Shown here piece after piece: positions 50,293 through 57,874 of a DNA stretch of 64,000 nt; within the stretch, counting starts at the first letter, position 1, and each line of letters opens with the position of its first letter. This DNA is from Methylobacterium tarhaniae (lineage in GTDB: Bacteria; Pseudomonadota; Alphaproteobacteria; Rhizobiales; Beijerinckiaceae), in contig NZ_LABZ01000078.1 in NCBI RefSeq assembly GCF_001043955.1, forward strand, positions 1 through 64,000, read 5' to 3'. The position numbers and the translations under genes are program-made. The notes below the pieces were generated by a model, which had not been told where the DNA came from, searched no databases, and saw nothing but the letters and a program-made list of their open reading frames with translations.

Positions 50293-50443
50293 GCCATCCA
50301 CCCGGTACGCCGACGGACCAGAGGGGAGGGCGTCCTGACAACGTTCGACGAACGCGGCGTGTCCGGTTGTGAAACCTTCCACGCGTCGACGAGGGCCAGG
50401 CCACGAAAAGCCCGCTAAGCCATTGATCGAGCGGGCATTTCAG

Positions 50444-50520
50444 TGGCGACCCCGGTAGGGCTCGAACCTACGACCTGCCGCTTAGAAGGCGGCTGCTCTA
50501 TCCAGCTGAGCTACGGAGTC
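50444..50520 (-). tRNA. tRNA-Arg (TCT)
   Basis: 77 nt including encoded CCA. Acceptor GACTCCG/CGGGGTC, D-arm GCTCAGCTGGATAGAGC, anticodon arm GCCGC-CTTCTAA-GCGGC with anticodon TCT, T-arm GTAGGTTCGAGCCCTAC, discriminator G. All stems close without mismatch except one G-U in the acceptor. It converges on fixK. Decodes AGA/AGG, rare codons in this GC-rich genome. No integrase or attachment duplication is visible next to it. Confidence 0.97.
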
Positions 50521-51371
50521 TGACGCCAGTGCCGCCCAAAAGCCACGGGTTCGGCCCGCGGTCAAGCGTTTCCGCCACCACACACTTTCCCCCTTGGAGA
50601 GGGTGCGAAAGAGCCAAGCCCATGGGCGTCAAACCGGCTTTCGCCATGGATCCCCGTCTTGAGGGGAGATGGAAACCCTGGTCGTCCGAATACCGTCCGA
50701 GTTGCGGACCGGACGATGGCGCGAAACTCGGACGCCCTCCAGCACAGGTGATCCTCCCCTGCCGGCGCATCGTGTCCGCGCTCTCCTTCGTGCTCGCCGT
50801 TGCCATGATCCTCGTCGGGCGCTTCGCAAAGGTCCGATGGAGCAGGGCCTTGAACGGTCTTGCAACCTATGATCAACGTACAATATAACAATACGTGATA
50901 TAGTTTACTCAAGGTGTCTGTGCTGGATATTGGGAGGTCAATGTGCCGCCCGGTCCCCCTTCTGGATGCACTGGATGGCATGAGTTATAGAGGCGTGCTC
51001 CTGGACACCGAATGAAAGATGATCCGCCTCGACCGAACTGCCAAGAAACTTCTGTCAGAGCAGGAGAACCCGGCACGGAGCGGAATTACCTCCACGTATT
51101 CTCGTGCTGCTGCCTCCCGACGGGGCACAGCCGTCATGACGCGGTGCATCCTTCCGTGCGGCATGGCAGGTGAGAGCTGATTGCGGAGACCCCAATCATT
51201 CCTGGATCAGGATGTCTGAGCTTTGGCTCCTCCGTTTGTCGGACAAGCTGATAGAGGTACGGAGGCGCTGACGTCGATATACCCCCTGATGCCGGAATTC
51301 GACCGCGCAATGCGGGGACATGCCGCGCAGCCGCAGGCGCGCTCACGGATGTCGGCATCGCCCGGGCCCGT
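50521..51371. other. Gene-free region after tRNA-Arg
   Basis: No credible gene. Composition is mixed; a less GC-rich stretch at about 50865-50930 has AT-runs. Reading frames are short with no codon bias. It could hold the promoter of the tRNA near 50530-50560, on the minus strand. Confidence 0.5.
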
Positions 51372-51385
51372 TTGCGCTGGATCAA
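51372..51385 (+). promoter_or_regulatory. FixK-type box upstream of a small membrane protein
   Basis: TTGCGCTGGATCAA, same sequence as at 38883 and 51746. Centre 65 bp before the start at 51444. Confidence 0.75.
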
Positions 51386-51443
51386 GGTCGACCATCGCTC
51401 GCCGCGCCACCATGGCCGCCGTGTTCAAACACGGGAGACCACG

Positions 51444-51650
51444 ATGATGCCGGTCGTGAATTCGACGGATCTGCTCCATTTGCGCAGGGCGCCGATGCCG
51501 AGGGGCGGCGTCCGGCCGCCGGCGGCGCGGCGCAGCGCTGGCACGGTGGAGGACGGCTACCGGTACCGGGCGATCGGAAGCGCCCTGGCCCTCCTCGTCG
51601 CCGTCGCCGCCTCTCTCCTGGTGACCGCGCTGCTTCGGGTCGCCCTCTGA
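51444..51650 (+). CDS. Small single-pass membrane protein of the FixK regulon
   Basis: 68 residues; GGGAGACC precedes tandem ATGs at 51444 and 51447. An Arg/Pro-rich cytoplasmic head (LLHLRRAPMPRGGVRPPAARR) is followed by one membrane helix (AIGSALALLVAVAASLLVTALLRVAL). Size and layout resemble small accessory subunits of respiratory or transport complexes, but no specific family is recognised. The box 65 bp upstream implies induction at low oxygen. Confidence 0.75.
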   Translation: MMPVVNSTDLLHLRRAPMPRGGVRPPAARRSAGTVEDGYRYRAIGSALALLVAVAASLLVTALLRVAL

Positions 51651-51745
51651 CGCGCCGCGCGGGACAGCGCGACGAGGCGCCCGGTGCCGCCAAAGGACCT
51701 GGCGCCGTTCCGCGAAAAGGGCCGAGCCTTGAGCCGCCCGCGACC

Positions 51746-51759
51746 TTGCGCTGGATCAA
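51746..51759 (+). promoter_or_regulatory. FixK-type box upstream of a 72-residue protein
   Basis: TTGCGCTGGATCAA. Centre 63 bp before the start at 51816. Confidence 0.75.
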
Positions 51760-51815
51760 GGTCGCGGCCCCTCGCAGCGCCGATGATCCCGCCTCCGGCG
51801 GACGGAGATGGAACC

Positions 51816-52034
51816 ATGCTGCGCGAGTACCTCGTGACCTTCCACAAGGTCGTCTCGGACGATATCGGCCATGACCGCCGCGTCCTCCAGCAACAGGCCG
51901 TGGTCTCTGCGCCGTGCCCGGTCACGGCCCTCGCCATGGCCAAGATCCACTTCTGCGAGACCGCCGGCATCGTCGATTGGCGCCTGCGGGCGGACAGTTG
52001 CGAGGTCGTGGCCCTGACCGAGCGGGCGGCATGA
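51816..52034 (+). CDS. Hypothetical 72-residue protein of the FixK regulon
   Basis: CGGAGATGGAACC precedes the ATG. MLREYLVTFHKVVSDDIGHDRRVLQQQAVVSAPCPVTALAMAKIHFCETAGIVDWRLRADSCEVVALTE is a well-formed alpha/beta domain with three Cys. It looks like a beta-alpha-beta-beta fold of a small regulatory protein. No membrane helix or signal. No family known to me. The box upstream ties it to oxygen limitation. Confidence 0.75.
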   Translation: MLREYLVTFHKVVSDDIGHDRRVLQQQAVVSAPCPVTALAMAKIHFCETAGIVDWRLRADSCEVVALTERAA

Positions 52035-52044
52035 GGAAGCCGCG

Positions 52045-52254
52045 ATGAGTCAAGAGATGACCTGGAATCAAGAGATGACCCGGCCCGTCACGTGGCAGAA
52101 ATGGCGTTGGGCCGTGACGACCTACAGGATCGAAGCGCTCGAGAGGATGTATCATACCAGCGGTCGAAAGAAAACGACCGTTGGTTCCGTTCTCGAGTTT
52201 TCGTCAAGCCCAAGGTCTCGGACTTCTGTGCCTGGTGTCGAATATTCGGGATGA
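52045..52254 (+). CDS. Possible 69-residue protein
   Basis: Starts 10 bp after the previous stop; GAGGAAGCC precedes the ATG. The first 40 residues (MSQEMTWNQEMTRPVTWQKW, then RWAVTTYRIEALERMYHTSG) look like protein, with an 18-bp internal duplication giving the two QEMT copies. The last 25 are Ser-rich and unlike protein, so the end may have been changed by rearrangement. Confidence 0.4.
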   Translation: MSQEMTWNQEMTRPVTWQKWRWAVTTYRIEALERMYHTSGRKKTTVGSVLEFSSSPRSRTSVPGVEYSG

Positions 52255-52269
52255 TCCGACGGACTCGTC

Positions 52270-52291
52270 GATCTCGGGCTTGCCCGAGATC
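52270..52291. repeat. Palindromic element GATCTCGGGC, copy 2
   Basis: GATCTCGGGC - TT - GCCCGAGATC. Same arms as at 9681-9702, opposite orientation. It sits between plus- and minus-strand reading frames that converge. Confidence 0.75.
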
Positions 52292-52303
52292 GAATTTGAT
52301 GCG

Positions 52304-52610
52304 TCAGCATCTTAGGCTGTTGGTACTACGTCGCGTTCTCGGAGATTCCCCGGGCGGATGACAGACCTGCGCCCTGGCTGGGGCGCTGCGCCGGCGCTCC
52401 GTGGCACGCATGCCTTCCTCGATGGGGGCGCCGCCGACGGGCGCCGTGCCGGCCGAAGCCGCGAGAATGGTCTCCGGACCCGGGGCGATGAAGCCGACGC
52501 CGATATCGGCGTGCAGGCGCCGGCCGAGGCGCAGGGCGGCGTCGAGCCGGCGGGCCGGGTCGAGACCGGGCGCGGTCGGGACGAGGAGGCAGAGCAGGAA
52601 CTCGAAAGAT
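52304..52610 (-). pseudogene. Truncated universal stress protein remnant
   Basis: On the minus strand FEFLLCLLVPTAPGLDPARRLDAALRLGRRLHADIGVGF is the first strand and helix of a USP domain, following GGAGG but without a usable start codon. After about 70 residues the frame loses USP character and ends at 52304. It is placed directly behind the cytochrome c gene of the USP operon, so the operon may once have held two USPs. Confidence 0.45.
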
Positions 52611-52620
52611 CCTCCGGCTC

Positions 52621-52947
52621 TCAGCGTTCGAGGGACTTGAGATACGCGATGAGGGCCTGGGCCTGATCCGGGTCGAACCGGAACTCGGGCATGCTCGGAT
52701 GGCCGGTGCGGATGCCCTCGGCCAGGGACTCGGCCAGGTCCTCGACGGGGTAGCGGGTGTGGAGCGTGCGGAACGGCGGCGCGGCGGCCAGGGGGCTGGC
52801 GTCCGATCGCCCGACGGCATGGCAGCGGGCGCAATGCGCGCGCGCCAGCGCCCGGCCCTGCTCGACCTGCCGGTCCCAGGCCCGGGCGGGAACGGAGAGG
52901 CACAGGAGTGCGACGGCACTCGCCGCGAGGAGGAAGCGGGCGCGCAT
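52621..52947 (-). CDS. Small periplasmic c-type cytochrome
   Basis: 108 residues. Signal peptide MRARFLLAASAVALLCLSVPARA; the mature part has one heme site CARCH (Cys39, Cys42, His43) and the likely axial Met86 in GHPSMPEF. Class I monoheme fold of about 85 residues. It should carry electrons in the periplasm. The ATG shares one base with the stop of the USP gene (TGATG), so the two are co-translated and both fall under the FixK-type box at 53831. A soluble cytochrome in such a regulon probably feeds a high-affinity oxidase or a peroxidase; neither gene is in the window. Confidence 0.92.
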   Translation of the reverse strand: MRARFLLAASAVALLCLSVPARAWDRQVEQGRALARAHCARCHAVGRSDASPLAAAPPFRTLHTRYPVEDLAESLAEGIRTGHPSMPEFRFDPDQAQALIAYLKSLER

Positions 52948-53762
52948 CAATGGCTCATCAGGCAGCAGAGGCGAGCCGTGCGCAGGATGTCGCGAGTGAC
53001 CCCGCCGAACACCCATTCCCGCAGGCGTGAGTGGCCGTAGGCCCCCATCACCAGCAGGTCCGCGCCTTCGCGCTCGCAGACGCGCAGCAACTCGTCCGCC
53101 ACGGACAAGACCGGGTTCGGCAGTAGATGGGCGGTCGCAGTTAGGCCGTGCCCGGACAGGTACTGGGCCGTCGCCTCCGCACCCCCACGATGGGCGTCGG
53201 ACCCCACGGCCACGACGCAGACCCGCTCGGCGCCGGCCAGGAGCGGCAGGGCGTCGTGGACGGCGCGGCGGGCCTCGCTCGTGTCCTTCCAGGCGACGAC
53301 CACCCGCTTGGGCACGAGCCGCTCCAGGCCCGGCGGCGCCACGAGGACGGGACGGCCGGCCTCCATCAGCAGGGCGCCGGGTGAGACGCCCATCGGGCCC
53401 GGATCACCATCGGCAGGCCCGTGCCGCCCGACGATCACGAGATCGGCGCCGCGGGCCTGCTCGGCCGTCATGGCCAGGGGCAAGGCCAGCTTGCCGTGCC
53501 AGGCGCGCTTCGCCACGGATCCGGCCTCGCGCTCGAACAGCGCCTCGGCGGCGGCCAGCCGCTCGCGGGCCCGGTGCTCCTCGGCGTCGGAGAGGCGCTC
53601 GGCCGCGATCCCGTCGCCCGCCGGTACGATGACCGGAACCGGGCAGGCGGCGACGCCGACGAGCCGTGCCGCGTGGGCTGCGGCGAGCCCGGCCGCGAGC
53701 TGGACGCGGTCGGCGCAGGCAGGCCCGAGATCGACGGACACCAGGATGGATGTAAGCGTCAT
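52947..53762 (-). CDS. Universal stress protein, tandem USP domains
   Basis: 271 residues. MTLTSILVSVDLGPACADRVQLAAGLAAAHAARLVGVAA is a clear first USP domain; the second has KRVVVAWKDTSEARRAVHDALPLL and the loop GADLLVMGAYGHSRLREWVFGGVTRDIL. The G-x2-G-H-S-R pattern suggests nucleotide binding. The first domain also has DLVIVGRHGPADGDPGPMGVSPGALLMEAGRPVL, so both halves are better preserved than in the paralogs. Followed directly by a cytochrome c gene. FixK-type box 75 bp upstream. Confidence 0.93.
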   Translation of the reverse strand: MTLTSILVSVDLGPACADRVQLAAGLAAAHAARLVGVAACPVPVIVPAGDGIAAERLSDAEEHRARERLAAAEALFEREAGSVAKRAWHGKLALPLAMTAEQARGADLVIVGRHGPADGDPGPMGVSPGALLMEAGRPVLVAPPGLERLVPKRVVVAWKDTSEARRAVHDALPLLAGAERVCVVAVGSDAHRGGAEATAQYLSGHGLTATAHLLPNPVLSVADELLRVCEREGADLLVMGAYGHSRLREWVFGGVTRDILRTARLCCLMSH

Positions 53763-54193
53763 GACCGTCTCCCCTGCCGGGGCCGGCCGCCCCGTCGGGA
53801 TCAGTCTCCCGCGCTGCCTCGCCCGGCGCCTTGAGGTGCATCAAGGCAGGCATGGGAGGCCGACATGCGGGGGAGCTGCACGGCAGCGGGCATGGCGGAA
53901 CGCGGCGCCACGCTCCCGGCGCTTCGCAGACCATCGTGGGACACCGCGAGTCTGCTTAGCTGTCTGGCTGTGAAACCACCTTGGCGTTGACGACAACCTT
54001 GAGCGCCCGGTCGAGAGCGGCGGGATCGGCCTTCTTGTGTGTGGTGCGAGCCAGAGCACGGCGGGGGTTGTGCGGGCATCGGGGTGGATCGCATGCATCA
54101 CCGCGTCGTCCGGGAGGAATCGGGTGAAGGTGGGCGCCGTCGATGAAAGGGGCGATCTCGGTCGGCATGGGGGTCCTGTGACGATGCGGGGCT
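53763..54193. other. Gap between USP operon and aldolase gene
   Basis: Contains the FixK-type box. A minus-strand frame at about 53956-54168 (MPTEIAPFIDGAHLHPIPPG...LDRALKVVVNAKVVSQ) has protein-like ends but a poor middle and may be a decayed gene; I do not annotate it as coding. Confidence 0.45.
53831..53844 (-). promoter_or_regulatory. FixK-type box upstream of the USP-cytochrome operon
   Basis: TTGAGGTGCATCAA, a perfect TTGA-N6-TCAA. Centre 75 bp before the USP start at 53762. Confidence 0.8.
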
Positions 54194-54955
54194 TCAGCCC
54201 GCCTTGAACTGGCGTGCCAGGGCCTCGGTCCCGCGGGCGAGCACGCCGACATCGATGGCCACCGCCGTGAAGGTGGTGCCGAGTTCGATGCAGGTCTTCG
54301 CGAAGGCGGTGTCGGGGGTCAGGATGCCGGCCGGCTTCCCCGCTGCGCGGATGCGGCACACGGCCTCCTTCACCGCCGCGACCACTTCGGGATGGCCGGG
54401 CTCGCCGACATGGCCGAGGCTCGCCGCCAGGTCCGCCGGTCCGACGAAGACGCCATCCACCCCCTCGACCGCGCAGATCGCCTCGAGCCGGTCGAGCGCG
54501 GCTTGGGTCTCGACCTGCACCAGCAGGCAGAGTTCCCCGGCGGCCCGCTTCGCGTAGCCCGGGACCCGCCCGAACCGCGTCGCGCGGGTCAGGCCGGACA
54601 CCCCGCGCACGCCCTCGGGCGGGTAGCGCGTCGCCGCGACCGCGGCTTGCGCCTCGTGCTCGTCCTGGACATAGGGGATCAGCAGGGTCTGCGCCCCGAG
54701 ATCGAGGAAACGCTTGATCAGCACCGCATCGTTGGCGGCCGGGCGCACCACCGCCGAGACGTCGTAGGGCGCCACCGCCTGGAGTTGCGGCAGCACGGTC
54801 AGCGGATCGCCCGGCGAATGCTCGGTGTCGAACAGGAGCCAGTCGTAGCCCGAGCCGGCCACGGCCTCCGCCGCGTAGGAGCCCGGCAGGCTGCACCACA
54901 GGCCGATTTGCTGGCGGCCCTCGCGCAAGGCGCGCTTGAAGCGGTTCTCGATCAT
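54194..54955 (-). CDS. hpaI: HpcH/HpaI-family aldolase
   Basis: 253 residues, full length. Class II pyruvate aldolase fold: WLLFDTEHSPGDPLTV (base region), LIPYVQDEHEAQAAV, LVQVETQAALDRLEAI (metal Glu in QVET), GVDGVFVGPADLAASLGH (metal Asp in VGPADL). It cleaves 4-hydroxy-2-oxo-heptanedioate or a similar compound to pyruvate and an aldehyde. Last gene of the dioxygenase - hydratase - aldolase operon, 7 bp after the hydratase. The name follows the best-known family member; the true substrate depends on the first enzyme. Confidence 0.88.
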   Translation of the reverse strand: MIENRFKRALREGRQQIGLWCSLPGSYAAEAVAGSGYDWLLFDTEHSPGDPLTVLPQLQAVAPYDVSAVVRPAANDAVLIKRFLDLGAQTLLIPYVQDEHEAQAAVAATRYPPEGVRGVSGLTRATRFGRVPGYAKRAAGELCLLVQVETQAALDRLEAICAVEGVDGVFVGPADLAASLGHVGEPGHPEVVAAVKEAVCRIRAAGKPAGILTPDTAFAKTCIELGTTFTAVAIDVGVLARGTEALARQFKAG

Positions 54956-54962
54956 CGCGGCC

Positions 54963-55745
54963 TCAGACGAAGGAGACGCCGATGGCGCCGAGCGGGCCGT
55001 AATCGGCCTGGATCACGTCGCCCTTCTTGATGTCGACGGGCCGGGTGAACGAGCCGCCGAGCACGATCTGGCCCTTCTTGAGCCCCGCATCGACCGCCGC
55101 GAGCTTGTTGACGAGCCACGCGATGCCGGCGGCCGGGTGGCCCATGATGGCGGCCGAGACGCCGGATTCCTCGATGATGCCGTTCTGCGACAGGGTCGCG
55201 CCGATCCAGCGCACGTCGACGTCGAAGGGGCGGATCGTGCGTCCGCCGACCACGATGGCGCCGAAGGCGGCATTGTCGGCGATGGTGTCGACGATCGCCC
55301 GCGGCACCTCGGTCCGGTAGTCGATGATCTCAAGGGCCGGGACCACGAACTCGGTCGCCCGCATCACGTCGTAGATGCGGCAGCCCGGCCCCGACAGGTC
55401 CTCGCCCATGATGAAGGCGAGTTCCACTTCGAGCCGCGGCTTGATGAACAGGTCGGTCCGGATCTGTGCGCCGTCGTTGAACAGCGCGTCGTCGAGGATG
55501 CGGCCGTAATCCGGCTCGGTCATCTTCGAGGCCATCTGCATGGCGCGCGAGGTCAGGCCGATCTTGTGGCCGGCGAGCCGGGCGCCTGCGGCGATCCGGG
55601 CCTCGGCCCAGAGATCCTGCACGCGGTAGGCGTCGGCGATCTCCATGCCCGGAAAGGTCTTGGAGAGTTGCGGGCAGGGCACCCGCTCGCGCTCGGCCTT
55701 GAGGATGGCCTCGGCGGCCTTGCGGTGATCGTCGTCGCTCAGCAC
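54963..55745 (-). CDS. 2-oxo-hept-3-ene-dioate hydratase-like (HpaH family)
   Basis: 260 residues from GTG at 55745, with TTGGAGCG about 9 nt upstream. FAA-hydrolase-like fold: GHKIGLTSRAMQMASKMTEPDYGRILDD, the metal site region LEVELAFIMGEDLSGP, and VGGRTIRPFDVDVRWIGATLSQNG. These enzymes hydrate 2-oxo-enoates made by extradiol ring cleavage and feed the HpaI aldolase. It lies between an intradiol dioxygenase gene and hpaI. Longer frames start in the overlapping upstream sequence and are less likely. Confidence 0.88.
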   Translation of the reverse strand: MLSDDDHRKAAEAILKAERERVPCPQLSKTFPGMEIADAYRVQDLWAEARIAAGARLAGHKIGLTSRAMQMASKMTEPDYGRILDDALFNDGAQIRTDLFIKPRLEVELAFIMGEDLSGPGCRIYDVMRATEFVVPALEIIDYRTEVPRAIVDTIADNAAFGAIVVGGRTIRPFDVDVRWIGATLSQNGIIEESGVSAAIMGHPAAGIAWLVNKLAAVDAGLKKGQIVLGGSFTRPVDIKKGDVIQADYGPLGAIGVSFV

Positions 55746-55773
55746 GGTATGTCGCTCCAATAATCCGATGACG

Positions 55774-56667
55774 TCACTTGATCGGGGGGCGCGGCAGAAC
55801 GGCCTCGCCGGGCTCCATGACGTAGGTGTAGTCGAGGGAGTACCAGGGTGCCGACACGTCGGCTGCCTCCGGATGCGGCCCGTCACGGCGGACGAAGTCG
55901 CCGACGAGCGCCTTGGTCACGCCGAACTGCACGTCGGAGTCGATATGCGGGTCGTTCGCGTCGTAGACCTGCGAGATCAGCACCTTGAAGCCCGGCTTGA
56001 AGATCAGGGCGTGCAGGTGGGCCGGCCGCATCGGGTGGCGACCTTGAGCCGCCAGCAGCCGGCCGACAACCCCGTCGGTGGGGATCGGGTAGCCGATCAT
56101 CATCACCGAGCGGAACCGGAACCGCCCGTCCTCGTCGGTGGTGAACTTGCCGCGCAGGTTCATCTCGGCCTGCTCGGGATCCTGGTTCTCGTAGCGGCCG
56201 ACCGGCGAGGCGTGCCAGACGTCGACCTCGGCGCCTGCGACCGGCTTGCCCTCGCCGTCGATCACCCGGGCGTTGACGAAGAGCGGGTCGCCGGGCGTGT
56301 CGGAGCGCAGAATCGTGCCGCCATTCGCGACCCGCGGCGCGTTGAGGCGCCAGAACGGCCCGAGCAGCGATTGCGAGGTCTCGGTGTTGCCGTGGTCGCC
56401 GTTGTTGAGGAGGCAGACGAGGGAGGACACCCCGAGCGAGCCGGCCATCAGCACGAACTCGTTGTGCGTGTCGGAGGCGAGCGCGCCGATCTCGTTGAGG
56501 ATCGCGGTGGCGTCGCGGAACTCGGCCTCGGTGAGACGCACGTCGCGCACGAAGCCGTGCAGGTGGGTGATGAGCGAGGTCATGATCTCGCGCAGGCGCG
56601 GATCGCGGGTCCGTCCCATGACTTCCAGAACGGCGGGCGTCACGTCCTGCTGGCGCTCGATGCGCAT
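55774..56667 (-). CDS. Intradiol ring-cleavage dioxygenase (catechol/hydroxyquinol 1,2-dioxygenase type)
   Basis: 297 residues. The N-terminal helical dioxygenase_N domain (about 1-100) mediates dimerisation. The catalytic beta domain shows all four Fe(III) ligands: Tyr in GRYENQDP, Tyr in IGYPIPTDG, and two His in RPAHLHALI. It opens a catechol or 1,2,4-trihydroxybenzene between the hydroxyls. Length and domain order fit hydroxyquinol or catechol 1,2-dioxygenases, not protocatechuate 3,4-dioxygenase. First gene of the operon, divergent from a GntR regulator. Odd: hydratase and aldolase downstream normally belong to extradiol routes. Confidence 0.92.
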   Translation of the reverse strand: MRIERQQDVTPAVLEVMGRTRDPRLREIMTSLITHLHGFVRDVRLTEAEFRDATAILNEIGALASDTHNEFVLMAGSLGVSSLVCLLNNGDHGNTETSQSLLGPFWRLNAPRVANGGTILRSDTPGDPLFVNARVIDGEGKPVAGAEVDVWHASPVGRYENQDPEQAEMNLRGKFTTDEDGRFRFRSVMMIGYPIPTDGVVGRLLAAQGRHPMRPAHLHALIFKPGFKVLISQVYDANDPHIDSDVQFGVTKALVGDFVRRDGPHPEAADVSAPWYSLDYTYVMEPGEAVLPRPPIK

Positions 56668-57047
56668 GGCTGGGCCTCCCTGAAACCGCGTCCAGCTCCC
56701 ATATCATCGATTATTCGTCAAGAAGCGATTTTCACGAACGACGTCGATGCAGCTCGCGAAGCGTTACGAGCGGCATCACGGGGTCGATCGTTTGTCCGAG
56801 ACGGAGGTGGGCGAGCGTCCTCGGGATGGGTCCGACCGTGGCATTCCAGCGTCAAATACTGGTTTGAACGATATTTTTTTCGTTTCTGCGGGCCGCGGCG
56901 GAGCCTGGATCAGGGAGTCACATCAGGGGGGCCGCACATCGCCCGGCGATTGCGCACGCGATCTGCACCATCGAGTTTGACAGGAAAAATCGTTTTTTGT
57001 ATCGATCGTCGACGAAGGGCCGAATCGAAATTTCGCGGGAGAACGCT
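56668..57047. other. Divergent control region between dioxygenase and GntR genes
   Basis: No gene. Contains less GC-rich stretches at about 56695-56740 and 56855-56890, and ATCGTTTTTTGTATCGATCG near 56987-57006, where promoters and GntR sites are likely. I cannot fix an operator: short inverted motifs such as AACGA...TCGTT (about 56867-56884) are the best candidates. Confidence 0.45.
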
Positions 57048-57839
57048 TTGACCGAGGCGAGGAGCCGACGCGCTGCGGGTGGTCGGGTCGAGGCGAAGCC
57101 CGGGCCCGGATCGGCCAAGCCCGTGCCAGCCAAGCCCATCTCAGCCATGCCGGGCCCCGCCCTGGTCGACGACGGCAAGAACACGATGGCGAGCCAGCTC
57201 GTCGACCGGCTGCGTGAGGCGATCGTGTCCGGCCAGCTCGAGGCGGGCAGCAAGATCAACCTGGAGCGCGCCCGCGGCAGCTTCGGGGTCTCGCTGAGCC
57301 CGTTGCGGGAGGCGCTTGCCCGGCTGATCTCCGACGGGCTCGTGGTGTTCGAGGACAATCGCGGCTACCGCGTCGCACCGGTCTCGCTGTCGAACCTGGA
57401 AGAGATCACCCGGCTGCGGGAGGAGTTCGAGGTCCTGGCCCTGCGCCAGGCGATCGCGATCGGCACCGTGGACTGGGAAGGCGACGTGATGCGCGCCCTC
57501 CACCGCATGAACCGGATCGAGCGTGATCCGAGCACACCCGACACGCTGGAGCGGTGGGAGGCGTATCACCGCGAGTTCCACCTCACGCTGATCGCCGGCT
57601 GCCGCATGCCGCTGCTGCTCAATTTCTGCGGCGTGCTCCTGAGCCTGAACGACCGCTACCGGCGGTCCTTCCTGCGCCGCACGCCCGGCGGCGACCGGAA
57701 CGTCGCCCAGGAGCATGGCGAGATCGCGCAGGGCGCGGTCGCCCGCGACGCCGATTTCGCCTGTGACCGCCTGCGCGAGCACATCCACCGCACCGGCACC
57801 AACCTCCAGCGGCACCTCGCCGACAAGCTCGCGCCTTGA
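57048..57839 (+). CDS. GntR-family regulator, FCD subgroup
   Basis: 263 residues from TTG at 57048 (GGGAGA upstream); an earlier TTG at 56997 is possible. Residues 1-40 are Pro/Ala/Lys-rich and disordered. The winged HTH follows (VDRLREAIVSGQLEAGSKINLERARGSFGVSLSPLREALARLISDGLVVFEDNRGYRV), then an all-helical FCD effector domain with RLREEFEVLALRQAI and a C-terminal His-containing helix (EHGEIAQGAVARDADFACDRLREHI) that binds metal in related proteins. It probably represses the divergent dioxygenase operon until an aromatic or a ring-cleavage product binds. Confidence 0.92.
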   Translation: MTEARSRRAAGGRVEAKPGPGSAKPVPAKPISAMPGPALVDDGKNTMASQLVDRLREAIVSGQLEAGSKINLERARGSFGVSLSPLREALARLISDGLVVFEDNRGYRVAPVSLSNLEEITRLREEFEVLALRQAIAIGTVDWEGDVMRALHRMNRIERDPSTPDTLERWEAYHREFHLTLIAGCRMPLLLNFCGVLLSLNDRYRRSFLRRTPGGDRNVAQEHGEIAQGAVARDADFACDRLREHIHRTGTNLQRHLADKLAP

Positions 57840-57874
57840 GCGCGAGCCCTCCCTCGATCCTTCGAGCGACCACC

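Noticed and set aside
50444..51371. Genomic island inserted at tRNA-Arg
   Set aside because: No integrase gene, no repeat of the tRNA 3' end and no marked composition change next to the tRNA.
53956..54168. Small minus-strand gene between USP and hpaI
   Set aside because: Start and end look like protein, but the middle is Pro/Arg-rich without codon bias and there is no known family.
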